From an uncultured Treponema sp. (lineage in GTDB: Bacteria; Spirochaetota; Spirochaetia; Treponematales; Treponemataceae): DNA of 64,000 bases. The notes beneath the pieces are model-generated. The model had not been told where the DNA came from. It ran no database searches and was given only the letters and a program-made list of their open reading frames with translations. The stretch spans positions 62,001-126,000 of the forward strand of contig CAMCRZ010000004.1 in NCBI GenBank assembly GCA_945877425.1. Reading direction: 5' to 3'. Positions 18,424 to 25,866 of this stretch are shown here, piece after piece; within the stretch, counting starts at the first letter, position 1; each line of letters starts with the position of its first letter. Both the position numbers and the translations under genes were made by a program.

Positions 18424-18458
18424 AAAAAAAAAGCTGACTCTTTTTAAGAATCAGCTTT
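18424..18458 (-). terminator. terminator of the tRNA-Arg gene
   Basis: On the minus strand AAGCTGATTC, loop TTAAAAA, GAGTCAGCTT form a ten-pair stem with one wobble, followed by a run of T. It starts just after the tRNA 3' end. Confidence 0.85.
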
Positions 18459-18461
18459 ACT

Positions 18462-18536
18462 TGACGCATGGCAGGCTCGAACTGCCGACCCTCTGCTTAG
18501 AAGGCAGATGCTCTAATCCAACTGAGCTAAGGCGTC
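18462..18536 (-). tRNA. tRNA-Arg (anticodon UCU)
   Basis: 75 bases. The D arm (GCTC/GAGC), anticodon arm (TCTGC/GCAGA) with loop CTTCTAA and anticodon TCT, and T arm (GGCAG TTCGAGC CTGCC) fold normally. The acceptor stem GACGCCT/ATGCGTC has six pairs and one C-T mismatch at the sixth position. The discriminator is A, and CCA is not encoded. The gene has its own promoter and terminator and reads AGA codons. Confidence 0.95.
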
Positions 18537-18548
18537 AAATATGCAATC

Positions 18549-18577
18549 ATTATATACAAATTGTTTTTTTTATTCAA
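18549..18577 (-). promoter_or_regulatory. tRNA-Arg promoter
   Basis: TTGAAT (18577-18572), 17 bases, TATAAT (18554-18549) on the minus strand. The start should lie about six bases ahead of the mature tRNA 5' end at 18536. Confidence 0.8.
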
Positions 18578-18625
18578 GTAATAAACCTGCAATTCATGTA
18601 AAAGTTTTATAAATAGTTTTATACA

Positions 18626-18654
18626 TTGAGAAACATTGTTTTTTTTATTATAAT
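18626..18654 (+). promoter_or_regulatory. promoter for rlmI, start at the ATG
   Basis: TTGAGA (18626-18631), 17 bases, TATAAT (18649-18654), then seven bases to the ATG at 18662. There is no Shine-Dalgarno sequence. The in-frame TTG at 18626 is itself the -35 element, so it cannot be the start codon of this transcript. Confidence 0.75.
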
Positions 18655-18661
18655 TCAGCCT

Positions 18662-19909
18662 ATGAATGAAATTACTCGTGTTTTTTTAAAGCCTAAAGAA
18701 GAAAAGGAAATAGCTCAGGGTTTTCCGTGGATTTTTGATAATGAAATTTCTTCCGTAAAATTTCTTGATAAAGGCGGAATTAAAACTTCATCTTTGGAAG
18801 AATGTAATGTAAAGGATGGAGAATGTGTTGAAGTTTACACTAATGCAGGCGGATTTTTAGGAAGCGGAATTATAAACAGAACTTCTAAAATTACAGTCAG
18901 AATTATCAGTCAGGAGCATGCAGACAAAATTCTTGCTGACAGAAAAAGCTTTATCGATAAACTTGTAAGGCAGGCTGTAAATATCCGCCGATTGAGTTTT
19001 GCTGAAGAAGATAGTTACCGCCTTATCTACGGAGAAGCTGATTTTTTGCCAGGTCTTATTGTTGAGCGCTTTAATGCAGAAGGAAAAGTTTATCTTGTAG
19101 TTCAGTTTCTTGCCTTGGCTTGTGAAGTGTTCAGGGAAGAAATTCTTGCTTCTTTAAAAGAAAACTGCAGGCCTTACGCCATTTATGAACGAAGTGATGC
19201 TTCTGTAAGGGAAAAGGAAGGTCTTGCTGAACGCAACGGCTGGATTGGAAAATCAGGAAGTGAAATAATTACGATTCTTGAAAACGGAATCAGGCTTGAA
19301 ATTGATATTGCCCGTGGTCAGAAAACAGGATACTTTCTTGATCAGAAATTTAACAGAAGGGAAGTTGCCAGAATCTGCAAGGGAAAGCGTGTTCTTGATG
19401 CCTTTACTCATACAGGCGCATTTGGTCTTAATGCTTTTGCCGGTGGAGCAAGGGAAGTTATAAGCGTTGATATCAGTGAAGATGCAGTTGAAATGGTAAA
19501 TAAAAACATTCAGTTAAACAATGCTGAAAATAAAGTAAAGGCTGTCTGTGCTGATGTTTTTGATCTTTTGAAAAAGTATGAATCTGAAGGGGAAAAGTTT
19601 GACGTTATAATTCTTGATCCTCCTGCGTTTACAAAAAGTGCAAAACTTATTCAAAAAGCTTACGGCGGATACAAGGAAATCAATTTAAGGGCAATGCGTC
19701 TTTTAAATGAAGGGGGACTTCTTGTTACCTGTTCATGCTCTTACTATTTTGACGAAAATACTTTCTATTCAATGATAATGCATTCGGCAGTTGACTCTCA
19801 CAAAAGAGTGCAGATTCTTCAGAAAAGAGGAGCTGGTCCTGATCATCCGGTACTTTTGGGCTATCCTAAAAGTGAATATTTAAAATGTGCAATTTGCCGT
19901 GTTCTCTAG
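18662..19909 (+). CDS. rlmI: class I SAM-dependent rRNA methyltransferase, RlmI-like
   Basis: 415 residues. An N-terminal PUA domain (~1-90) precedes an S-adenosylmethionine-binding Rossmann fold (KRVLDAFTHTGAFGLNAFAG, then SVDISEDAVEMVNKN). The catalytic motif IILDPPAFTKS follows, then TCSCSY containing the cysteine typical of m5C methyltransferases. RlmI makes m5C1962 in E. coli 23S rRNA; the homology supports this family, but the target base is inferred. The start at 18662 gives a family-like beginning (ITRVFLKPKEEKEIAQGFPW). The mRNA looks leaderless. miaA starts four bases after its stop, so both RNA-modification genes share a transcript. Confidence 0.88.
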   Translation: MNEITRVFLKPKEEKEIAQGFPWIFDNEISSVKFLDKGGIKTSSLEECNVKDGECVEVYTNAGGFLGSGIINRTSKITVRIISQEHADKILADRKSFIDKLVRQAVNIRRLSFAEEDSYRLIYGEADFLPGLIVERFNAEGKVYLVVQFLALACEVFREEILASLKENCRPYAIYERSDASVREKEGLAERNGWIGKSGSEIITILENGIRLEIDIARGQKTGYFLDQKFNRREVARICKGKRVLDAFTHTGAFGLNAFAGGAREVISVDISEDAVEMVNKNIQLNNAENKVKAVCADVFDLLKKYESEGEKFDVIILDPPAFTKSAKLIQKAYGGYKEINLRAMRLLNEGGLLVTCSCSYYFDENTFYSMIMHSAVDSHKRVQILQKRGAGPDHPVLLGYPKSEYLKCAICRVL

Positions 19910-19912
19910 AAA

Positions 19913-20899
19913 ATGGACGATAAAAAAATAAATTGCGTTGTTCTTCTTGGACCTACTGCTGCAGGAAAAACTTCTCTTGGAGTAGAAATTGCTTCTTACT
20001 TTAACTGGGACATTATTTCTGCAGACAGCCGCCAGACTTACAAAGGTCTTGATTTAGGAAGCGGCAAGGATATTGAAGAATATACGCTGAAAGTTCCTTC
20101 AGAAGACGGCAGCTTTGAAATAAGGAAAATTCCATATCACTTAATTGACGTTACGACTCTTGACAATGAATACAATGTTTTTAATTTTCAAAGTGATTTT
20201 TACAAGCTGTTCCGTAAGTTTGAAAGTGAAGGCAAAATGGCTTTTGTTGTAGGTGGCACAGGAATGTATGTGGATTCAATAGTCCGGGGCTACGATTTTG
20301 TGCCTGTTCCTGAAAATCCTTCTTTGCGTAAAGAGCTGGCAGAAAAATCTCTGGAAGAACTTGACGAAATGCTTTTAAAGTTAAAGCCTTCCCTTCACAA
20401 TAAAAGTGATTTGCTTATACGGGAGCGTGTTGTCCGTGCCATTGAAATTGAAAGCTTTATGCAAAGCCCTGAATGTGTTCAGCTGAGAAAAGAACTTCCT
20501 GAGCGTCCTGCAATTAAGCCTTTCGTTATAGGTTCAACTTTGCCAAGAGACATTTTAAGGGAAAACATAAAAAAGCGTCTTGATGAGCGTTTAAAAAAAG
20601 GCATGATAGAAGAAGTTGAAAACCTCCACAACTCCGGTGTAAGCTGGGAACGTCTGGAAAAACTTGGTCTTGAATACAGGTTTATAAGTTTGTATCTGGA
20701 AAATAAAATTGCTTCGAAAGATGAAATGACAGAACAGCTTTACCATGCAATATGTCAGTTTGCAAAAAGGCAGGAAACCTGGTTCCGCGGAATGGAAAAG
20801 AAAGGCGTTGAAATTCACTGGCTTCCGTTAAATGCAGACAGGAAAGCCAGATTTTTTCAAGTTCTGGATTTTCTGAAAGAGCAGGGAATTAAGCACTAG
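19913..20899 (+). CDS. miaA: tRNA dimethylallyltransferase
   Basis: 328 residues. It adds a dimethylallyl group to N6 of A37 in tRNAs reading UNN codons. Motifs are P-loop GPTAAGKTS, ISADSRQTYKGLDLGSGK with the catalytic Asp region, YHLIDV, VVGGTGMYVDSIV, and FAKRQETWFR near the C-terminus. Length is normal. It follows rlmI by three bases, apparently translated by coupling as no strong Shine-Dalgarno sequence is seen. Its 3' end overlaps the end of a convergent small gene by 11 bases. Confidence 0.95.
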   Translation: MDDKKINCVVLLGPTAAGKTSLGVEIASYFNWDIISADSRQTYKGLDLGSGKDIEEYTLKVPSEDGSFEIRKIPYHLIDVTTLDNEYNVFNFQSDFYKLFRKFESEGKMAFVVGGTGMYVDSIVRGYDFVPVPENPSLRKELAEKSLEELDEMLLKLKPSLHNKSDLLIRERVVRAIEIESFMQSPECVQLRKELPERPAIKPFVIGSTLPRDILRENIKKRLDERLKKGMIEEVENLHNSGVSWERLEKLGLEYRFISLYLENKIASKDEMTEQLYHAICQFAKRQETWFRGMEKKGVEIHWLPLNADRKARFFQVLDFLKEQGIKH

Positions 20900-21107
20900 C
20901 AGCAACGGCTTCAGGATTTGCAATTTTTGTAAGATATCCTGTTCTGATACATGATTCAAAAAGTGATTTTGAAATAAAATCATTTGTAATTTCGTTGTAA
21001 CCGTCTTTGTCTCTTACGATTCTAACTGCATAACCGTCTTCAGTTTCGCGAATAATTGTCATGTAATCTGTAGATTTACCTATGCTTTTTAATGTGTAGC
21101 TTTCCAT
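20889..21107 (-). CDS. small conserved-looking protein, unknown
   Basis: 72 residues, ending in ANPEAVAASA. AGGAG lies nine bases before the ATG, the composition is normal and no longer frame competes, so it is very likely real. It is soluble, with a mix of charged residues and beta-strand-like stretches (DYMTIIRETEDGYAVRIVRD), and no signal peptide or motif I recognise. Its 3' end converges with and overlaps miaA by 11 bases. It is the only minus-strand protein gene between the tRNA and secA. No convincing promoter was found in the 62 bases upstream. Confidence 0.7.
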   Translation of the reverse strand: MESYTLKSIGKSTDYMTIIRETEDGYAVRIVRDKDGYNEITNDFISKSLFESCIRTGYLTKIANPEAVAASA

Positions 21108-21169
21108 AACGCTTACTCCTTAAAATCGATATTTCTGCTGTTAACTATATTTTCGGAAGTTAAAAAAAA

Positions 21170-21952
21170 ATGTTTAGTAAAATTTGTGATGCCCATTTTC
21201 ACCTTATTCCTCTTCTTGAAAAATCTAAGGAAGAAATGAATTTCCTTAAGTCAGGGAAAATTCGTCTTTGCAGTTGTGCCCATTCAGTAAGTGAATTTCT
21301 TATGCAGGAAAAATTTTCTCTTGAAATAAATGAGGCGGAAAAAAATCCTGAAGGAAAAAAAATCATTGTGCAGGGTTTCGGTCTTCATCCGCAAATGCCT
21401 GTTTTGGAAAATGCAGTGTTTCTGGAAAAACTTCTTGCTGAAAAAAGAGTATCCTGTATTGGTGAAACTGGTTTTGATTTTTTTACGCCGGAGTTTAAGG
21501 CTGACGAAAAAAGACAGACTGAAGCTTTTGAAATTTGTCTTGAGCTGGGCAGGAAATTTAATGTTCCTTTAATAATTCATAACAGAAAGGCGCTGGACAA
21601 AATTTTTTATTTTTCAAGTGAACTTAAAAAGCTTAAGGCACTTTTGTTTCACGGATTTCCGTTCAGTTATGAAGAAGCATCTGCTGTTTTAAAAAAAGGA
21701 ATGAACGCTTACTTTTCTTTTGGAAAATCAATTTTAAGGGGAAACAAAAAAAGCATTTCCTGTGTAAAAAATCTTCCTTTGGAAAATCTTCTGCTGGAAA
21801 CTGATTCTCCTTTTATGACGCTGAAAAATCAGGAATATACTGTGCCGCTGGAAGTTGAAAATGTTTACAGTGAAGCGTTGAAACTTAGAAATGAAAATTC
21901 AGTTATGTTTGAAAAAGCAATGGAAAATAATTTTTCAAATCTATATGATTAG
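21170..21952 (+). CDS. TatD-family metal-dependent hydrolase
   Basis: 260 residues. The TatD pattern is present: metal-binding DAHFH (7-11), GFGLHPQ, ETGFDFF with the conserved Glu, LIIHNRKA with a ligand His, and LLETDSPF with the catalytic Asp. The family contains deoxyribonucleases and other phosphoesterases acting through two metal ions, and the exact substrate cannot be told. GGAAG about ten bases upstream is the only ribosome-site candidate. It is followed 12 bases later by the Hpt gene. Confidence 0.88.
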   Translation: MFSKICDAHFHLIPLLEKSKEEMNFLKSGKIRLCSCAHSVSEFLMQEKFSLEINEAEKNPEGKKIIVQGFGLHPQMPVLENAVFLEKLLAEKRVSCIGETGFDFFTPEFKADEKRQTEAFEICLELGRKFNVPLIIHNRKALDKIFYFSSELKKLKALLFHGFPFSYEEASAVLKKGMNAYFSFGKSILRGNKKSISCVKNLPLENLLLETDSPFMTLKNQEYTVPLEVENVYSEALKLRNENSVMFEKAMENNFSNLYD

Positions 21953-21964
21953 CCGGGGTGTTTT

Positions 21965-22315
21965 ATGAAAACTTTTAATGTTGAAGCTGCTTTGGAATTT
22001 ACTGGCGGTGAAAGTGATCTGCTTAATGAACTTTTGGTTTCTTTTGTTGATGACAAAAAATTTACTTTAAGTCAGCTGGAGGACGAAGAAAAAAAAGATA
22101 AGGCAGAAGCGGCAAAATTCGTTCATTACTACAAAGGCGCAGGAAGGCAGATTGCTGCAGAAAAACTTGCATTTTATGGTCAGCAGCTGGAAGATTATTT
22201 GCGGGGAAAATCTGAAGGAAACGGCAAGTGTCTTGAAGAATTAAATCAGGATTTTTTCAGGGAATATTATCTTGCTGTTGAAGCTGTTAAAAATTATCTG
22301 GCAGGTGTCAGCTGA
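21965..22315 (+). CDS. orphan histidine phosphotransfer (Hpt) protein
   Basis: 116 residues, the size of a lone Hpt domain. The phosphoacceptor site is FVHYYKGAGRQ with His54, equivalent to the HxLKG motif; the helix start NVEAALEFTGGESDLLNELL fits the four-helix bundle of the family. Hpt proteins relay phosphoryl groups between a hybrid kinase and a response regulator. No kinase or receiver gene is in this window, so its partners are elsewhere. It is co-directional with TatD, 12 bases downstream; a functional tie to TatD is not implied. Confidence 0.82.
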   Translation: MKTFNVEAALEFTGGESDLLNELLVSFVDDKKFTLSQLEDEEKKDKAEAAKFVHYYKGAGRQIAAEKLAFYGQQLEDYLRGKSEGNGKCLEELNQDFFREYYLAVEAVKNYLAGVS

Positions 22316-22336
22316 AAATCAGACTGAAATGAGACC

Positions 22337-22366
22337 TTGCGTTTAAAATATTTGTTTTGCTATAAT
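22337..22366 (+). promoter_or_regulatory. promoter for lepB
   Basis: TTGCGT (22337-22342), 18 bases, TATAAT (22361-22366). The start is expected near 22373, leaving a short leader that contains GGAG before the ATG at 22398. Confidence 0.55.
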
Positions 22367-22397
22367 TCTTTTGTATTTGATTTTAATGGAGTTATTT

Positions 22398-24251
22398 ATG
22401 GAAAAACTTTCCTGCTGTATTTTTATAAATTTAATTTTAAGCGGAATATTTACTTTGCTCAGCCTTTCCTTCAGTGCAGATATTTCTCTTGCTGCATTTC
22501 CTGTTTCACTTTGCTTTTCTGTTCTGCTTTTCTATTTTGCATTTTTCAGGCTTATTAAAAAACAGGACATTTCTAAAATTTTTACTGTAAGGCGTTTTTT
22601 TCAGTACGAACCTTTTGTTTACATAACGTCTTTTGTGCTGCAGCGTGCCGGAATTAAGGAAGTTCCTTTTGCCGTAGACGTAATCAGTGCATTAGTATGG
22701 ATTGGCGTTACGGTTATGTCTTTTGTAATACTTCATTTTTTAAGCGAAAAACGTGTGTTTGCATTCAGTCCTGCATGGAAAGAGTATCACGAAAAAAATC
22801 ATCAGGAAAAACCTTCTGGAATAAAGCGGATTTTTGTTGAAATATTTGAATGGGTTGACGCATTGATTCAGGCTGTCTTTACGATTATTCTTTTAAATAT
22901 TTTCTTTTTCCAGCTTTACGAAATTCCTTCAGAAAGCATGGTTCCGGCTTTTCTTGTAAAAGACAGGGTTGTAGTTTTTAAAACTCTGGCAGGACCGAAA
23001 TTTCCTTTAAGTCAGGCTGGAATTCCTTACATTCAGAATTACGACCGCGGCGACATTGTAGTTTTCCGCAATCCTCATTATTCAAATGACCGCAAAAGTG
23101 AAGTAAAAACCTTTATGTCCCAGTTTCTGTATATGTGCAGCCTTACTTTAATCAAGACAAACACTGATGAAAACGGCGAACTTAAAGCTGACCCTCTTGT
23201 AAAGCGCATAACCGGCGTGCCTGGAGAACAGCTTATGCTGGTAGACGGAATTCTTTATGCCCGCACAAAAGACAATCCTGAGTTTAAAAAAGTTGAAGAA
23301 GATTCACTTTGGGCTGCATGGGATTTAAATGCACTGGACTCAAAAACTAAAAGCAGGATAAGGGACTTTCCTTTTTACAAAGATGAATTCCAGAACGTGC
23401 TTGATGTAGAAGAAGCAAGGCGTTCCCTTGATTTAGTAAAGGCTTTTGAAGAATGTGAACAGCTTGCACAGAAAGTGCGTCCTTATGCTTCGGGAAAGGA
23501 TTTAAGGGAAGAAAGTTCTGTAATTCATTTTATTTACCCGGGTGATTATTATGAGTTTTCTCTTTTTAACAATGCTGAAATTTTAAAGGAAAAAATTCTC
23601 TATAATGACGGCGGTGCTCAGTGGTTTGATTCATTTATGACAAACTGGGCTTATCAGGTAGCAGCAGAAGTTTTCCCTGAAAAAGACAAGGCTTCTCTTT
23701 CCGCTCAGGATGTAAAGGATGCACTTAAAACTTTTCAGTGTAACGGCAATGCTCAGGGAAATTCACTTGTGGGAGGAAATCTTTACGACGACAGCTGTTT
23801 CCGCCTGAACGTTATGACAAAAATTGTTTTCGGAAAACTTATTTTAAGAAACATTCAGCTTGATGAAGAACAAGTTCCATTTGCTTCAAGAAATTCTGAT
23901 GAAGTACGGAAAGACTGCTATGAAGAAGCCCAGCTTCTCTGCGATTACATTCTGCGCCTTGATCAGCGTAACATGAGCATTTTTCCGCCAAATAATGAAA
24001 ATAACTGTGCCGTTTACATTCCTGAAGACAATTACTTTATGATGGGAGATAACCGCTACAACTCTCTTGATATGCGCCACAGCTACGAGCAGAAACTTAT
24101 AAAGCTTACTCCTTACGATGATTTTTCCGTAAAGTACAGTTCAAACCTTGCACCGCAATACGTTTCAAAAAAATCAATTTTAGGAAAGGCAAGTTTCCGC
24201 TTCTGGCCATTTGACAGAATAGGCTTTACTTCAAAAATTAAATCTGAATAA
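22398..24251 (+). CDS. lepB: signal peptidase I with a large insertion
   Basis: 617 residues from the ATG at 22398, chosen because GGAG precedes it by seven bases; a TTG at 22371 lies at the transcription start. It removes signal peptides outside the inner membrane. The S26 Ser/Lys dyad is clear: IPSESMVPAFL with Ser180, RGDIVVFRNP, VKRITGVPGEQ with Lys near 269, and MMGDNRYNSLDMRHS near 549. About 280 residues separate the Lys from MGDNR, against roughly 130 in E. coli LepB, so a big domain is inserted. Several hydrophobic helices lie in the first 175 residues. The insert matches nothing I know. Confidence 0.93.
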   Translation: MEKLSCCIFINLILSGIFTLLSLSFSADISLAAFPVSLCFSVLLFYFAFFRLIKKQDISKIFTVRRFFQYEPFVYITSFVLQRAGIKEVPFAVDVISALVWIGVTVMSFVILHFLSEKRVFAFSPAWKEYHEKNHQEKPSGIKRIFVEIFEWVDALIQAVFTIILLNIFFFQLYEIPSESMVPAFLVKDRVVVFKTLAGPKFPLSQAGIPYIQNYDRGDIVVFRNPHYSNDRKSEVKTFMSQFLYMCSLTLIKTNTDENGELKADPLVKRITGVPGEQLMLVDGILYARTKDNPEFKKVEEDSLWAAWDLNALDSKTKSRIRDFPFYKDEFQNVLDVEEARRSLDLVKAFEECEQLAQKVRPYASGKDLREESSVIHFIYPGDYYEFSLFNNAEILKEKILYNDGGAQWFDSFMTNWAYQVAAEVFPEKDKASLSAQDVKDALKTFQCNGNAQGNSLVGGNLYDDSCFRLNVMTKIVFGKLILRNIQLDEEQVPFASRNSDEVRKDCYEEAQLLCDYILRLDQRNMSIFPPNNENNCAVYIPEDNYFMMGDNRYNSLDMRHSYEQKLIKLTPYDDFSVKYSSNLAPQYVSKKSILGKASFRFWPFDRIGFTSKIKSE

Positions 24252-24254
24252 CAC

Positions 24255-24281
24255 TAAACTCCATATTTTAAGTTCCGATAC
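24255..24281 (+). promoter_or_regulatory. sigma28-like flagellar promoter upstream of flgB
   Basis: TAAACTCC (24255-24262), 11 bases, TCCGATAC (24274-24281) resembles the sigma28 consensus TAAAGTTT-N11-GCCGATAA (5/8 and 6/8). Seven bases separate it from the flgB ATG. The -10 lies within an inverted repeat TTTAAGT/ACTTAAA (24267-24286). No sigma70-like pair is seen in the short gap. Confidence 0.45.
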
Positions 24282-24288
24282 TTAAAGT

Positions 24289-24714
24289 ATGGGTATGAAT
24301 TCTTTTTTTAACAGTATAGATCTTCTTTCCAGGGAACTTGACGTTCAGTCTTTGCGGTATCAGGTTACGGCTAACAATATTGCCAATGCTGAAGTTCCTG
24401 GCTATAAAAGGCAGGTTGTAAATTTTGAAAGCGAATTGAAACGTGCTTTTGAAGAAAGAGATAACGCTCACAACGTTTTTCAGATGCAGACTTCAGATCC
24501 TCTTCACATAAAAAGTGCAGCTCCACGTGACTGGCATACAGTTGAACCTCGCCGTGTTACAGACTGGGCTTCTACTTCTAAGGCTAACGGAAACAATGTT
24601 GATGCAGAACAGGAAGCAATGACAATTGTTCAGATTCAGATGCAGTATAAACTTCTTACCCAGATGGAAAGTTTTGAATTTAATCAGGTTAATACGGTTA
24701 TGCGTAAAGGCTGA
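24289..24714 (+). CDS. flgB: flagellar basal-body rod protein FlgB
   Basis: 141 residues, standard length. FlgB is a proximal rod subunit exported by the flagellar type III apparatus. It shows the rod-protein N-terminal motif QVTANNIANAEVPGYKRQ and the C-terminal helix with EQEAMTIVQIQMQYKLLTQM. It opens the flagellar cluster. There is no Shine-Dalgarno sequence, and the promoter ends seven bases before the ATG, so a leaderless mRNA is likely. A second ATG two codons later (MNSFF) is an alternative start. Confidence 0.96.
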   Translation: MGMNSFFNSIDLLSRELDVQSLRYQVTANNIANAEVPGYKRQVVNFESELKRAFEERDNAHNVFQMQTSDPLHIKSAAPRDWHTVEPRRVTDWASTSKANGNNVDAEQEAMTIVQIQMQYKLLTQMESFEFNQVNTVMRKG

Positions 24715-24756
24715 TTTTTAACTGAAGTTATCTGAGTTTAGGATTGGAGGAAAAAA

Positions 24757-25218
24757 ATGGGACTTTTTACCAGTATAAATATTGCAGCTACAGGAATGAG
24801 CGTTGAACGTCTTAGAACTGATGTTATTTCGAACAATATTGCAAATGCAACTACTACAAGAACTCAGGACGGCGGCGCTTACCGCAAGCAGACAGTTATA
24901 GTTGAACCTATTGCCAAGGAAAATCCTTTGTGGCGTCTTCCTTATACTTCTGCTTCTCAGGATAACGGTCCTGGTAAAGGCGTAAGGGTAAGGGAAATCG
25001 TAAAGGATACGGAAATGGGTCGTCTTGTTTATGATCCTAATCACCCTGATGCAATAAAATCCGGTCCTCATACAGGTTATGTTGAATATCCGAATGTAAA
25101 TATCGTTAACGAAATGGTTAACATGATTAGCGCTAACCGTGCTTACGAAGCAAACAGTTCAGTCATTCAGGGAAGCAAGGAAATGTTTGCTGCTGCTTTG
25201 GAAATTGCAAGCCGTTAG
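24757..25218 (+). CDS. flgC: flagellar basal-body rod protein FlgC
   Basis: 153 residues. FlgC is a proximal rod subunit. The N-terminal motif TDVISNNIANATTTRTQDGG and C-terminal NEMVNMISANRAYEANSSV are characteristic. GGAGG precedes the ATG by six bases. It lies 42 bases after flgB in the usual order. Export is without a cleaved signal. Confidence 0.97.
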   Translation: MGLFTSINIAATGMSVERLRTDVISNNIANATTTRTQDGGAYRKQTVIVEPIAKENPLWRLPYTSASQDNGPGKGVRVREIVKDTEMGRLVYDPNHPDAIKSGPHTGYVEYPNVNIVNEMVNMISANRAYEANSSVIQGSKEMFAAALEIASR

Positions 25219-25266
25219 TTGTAATTTTTTTTCAGAGGTTATAGACTGTAACAAGGGGATAAAAAG

Positions 25267-25632
25267 ATGAACTTTTCTTTTGGAACACTGGAACTTGCAA
25301 GAACTAATGCAGCTCACATTGGCAGTCAGCCTCTTCTTAAAAACATCGGAAATTTAAATATAGACGCTGCAGGAAACCTTTCTGACAGTCCTGTTAAGCA
25401 GGCAGAACATAAGGGGCTTTTTGAGCAATATCTTATGGAAGCTGTTGAAGGGGTAAATTCTCAGCAGGTGAATGTGGCAAATCTTAGGGAAAAAGCCATT
25501 ACTGATCCGGACAGTGTTGATATTCACGACATTACTACTGCAATGGCAAAAGCTTCCATGTCTTTAAGTCTTGCAAAAACTGTAATTGACAGAGTAATTG
25601 ACGGCTGGCAGGAACTTTCTCAAAACAGATAA
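25267..25632 (+). CDS. fliE: flagellar hook-basal body protein FliE
   Basis: 121 residues. FliE connects the MS ring to the rod. The conserved C-terminal half is present: GVNSQQVNVANLREKAITDP and HDITTAMAKASMSLSLAKTV. The first ~45 residues are variable, as usual in the family. AAGGGGAT precedes the ATG by a few bases. The next flagellar gene is 234 bases on and has its own promoter. Confidence 0.93.
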   Translation: MNFSFGTLELARTNAAHIGSQPLLKNIGNLNIDAAGNLSDSPVKQAEHKGLFEQYLMEAVEGVNSQQVNVANLREKAITDPDSVDIHDITTAMAKASMSLSLAKTVIDRVIDGWQELSQNR

Positions 25633-25748
25633 ATAATATCTTTCTGAAATAATTTTTCTTACATAGCAGTAACAAGGCACACTTTCTTCCGGGAAGCCTG
25701 GATGGTTTTACCATAGTTTTCTGGAAGGTCTGGAAAATCAATTTTTAA

Positions 25749-25777
25749 TTGAAAATATTAGCCGTTTATTGTATAAT
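25749..25777 (+). promoter_or_regulatory. internal promoter ahead of fliF
   Basis: TTGAAA (25749-25754), 17 bases, TATAAT (25772-25777). It lies in the 234-base gap between fliE and fliF; the rest of that gap holds short imperfect inverted repeats (for example CTTCC/GGAAG and TGGTTTTACCA) but no gene. The leader would be about 80 bases. Confidence 0.75.
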
Positions 25778-25866
25778 TTCTAGTAAATTTCGTAAAATTT
25801 AATAATTGTAGTTGTTGTGGGACGGCTTCAGTTTTTTATATTGCATTTCGTTCTCTGGAGGGGATG

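Noticed and set aside
18389..18601. A 70-residue plus-strand frame across the tRNA
   Set aside because: It is antisense to a clear tRNA-Arg gene with its promoter and terminator; it has no ribosome site.
25633..25748. A terminator or small RNA in the fliE-fliF gap
   Set aside because: Several short inverted repeats occur, but none has a T run or a convincing stem.
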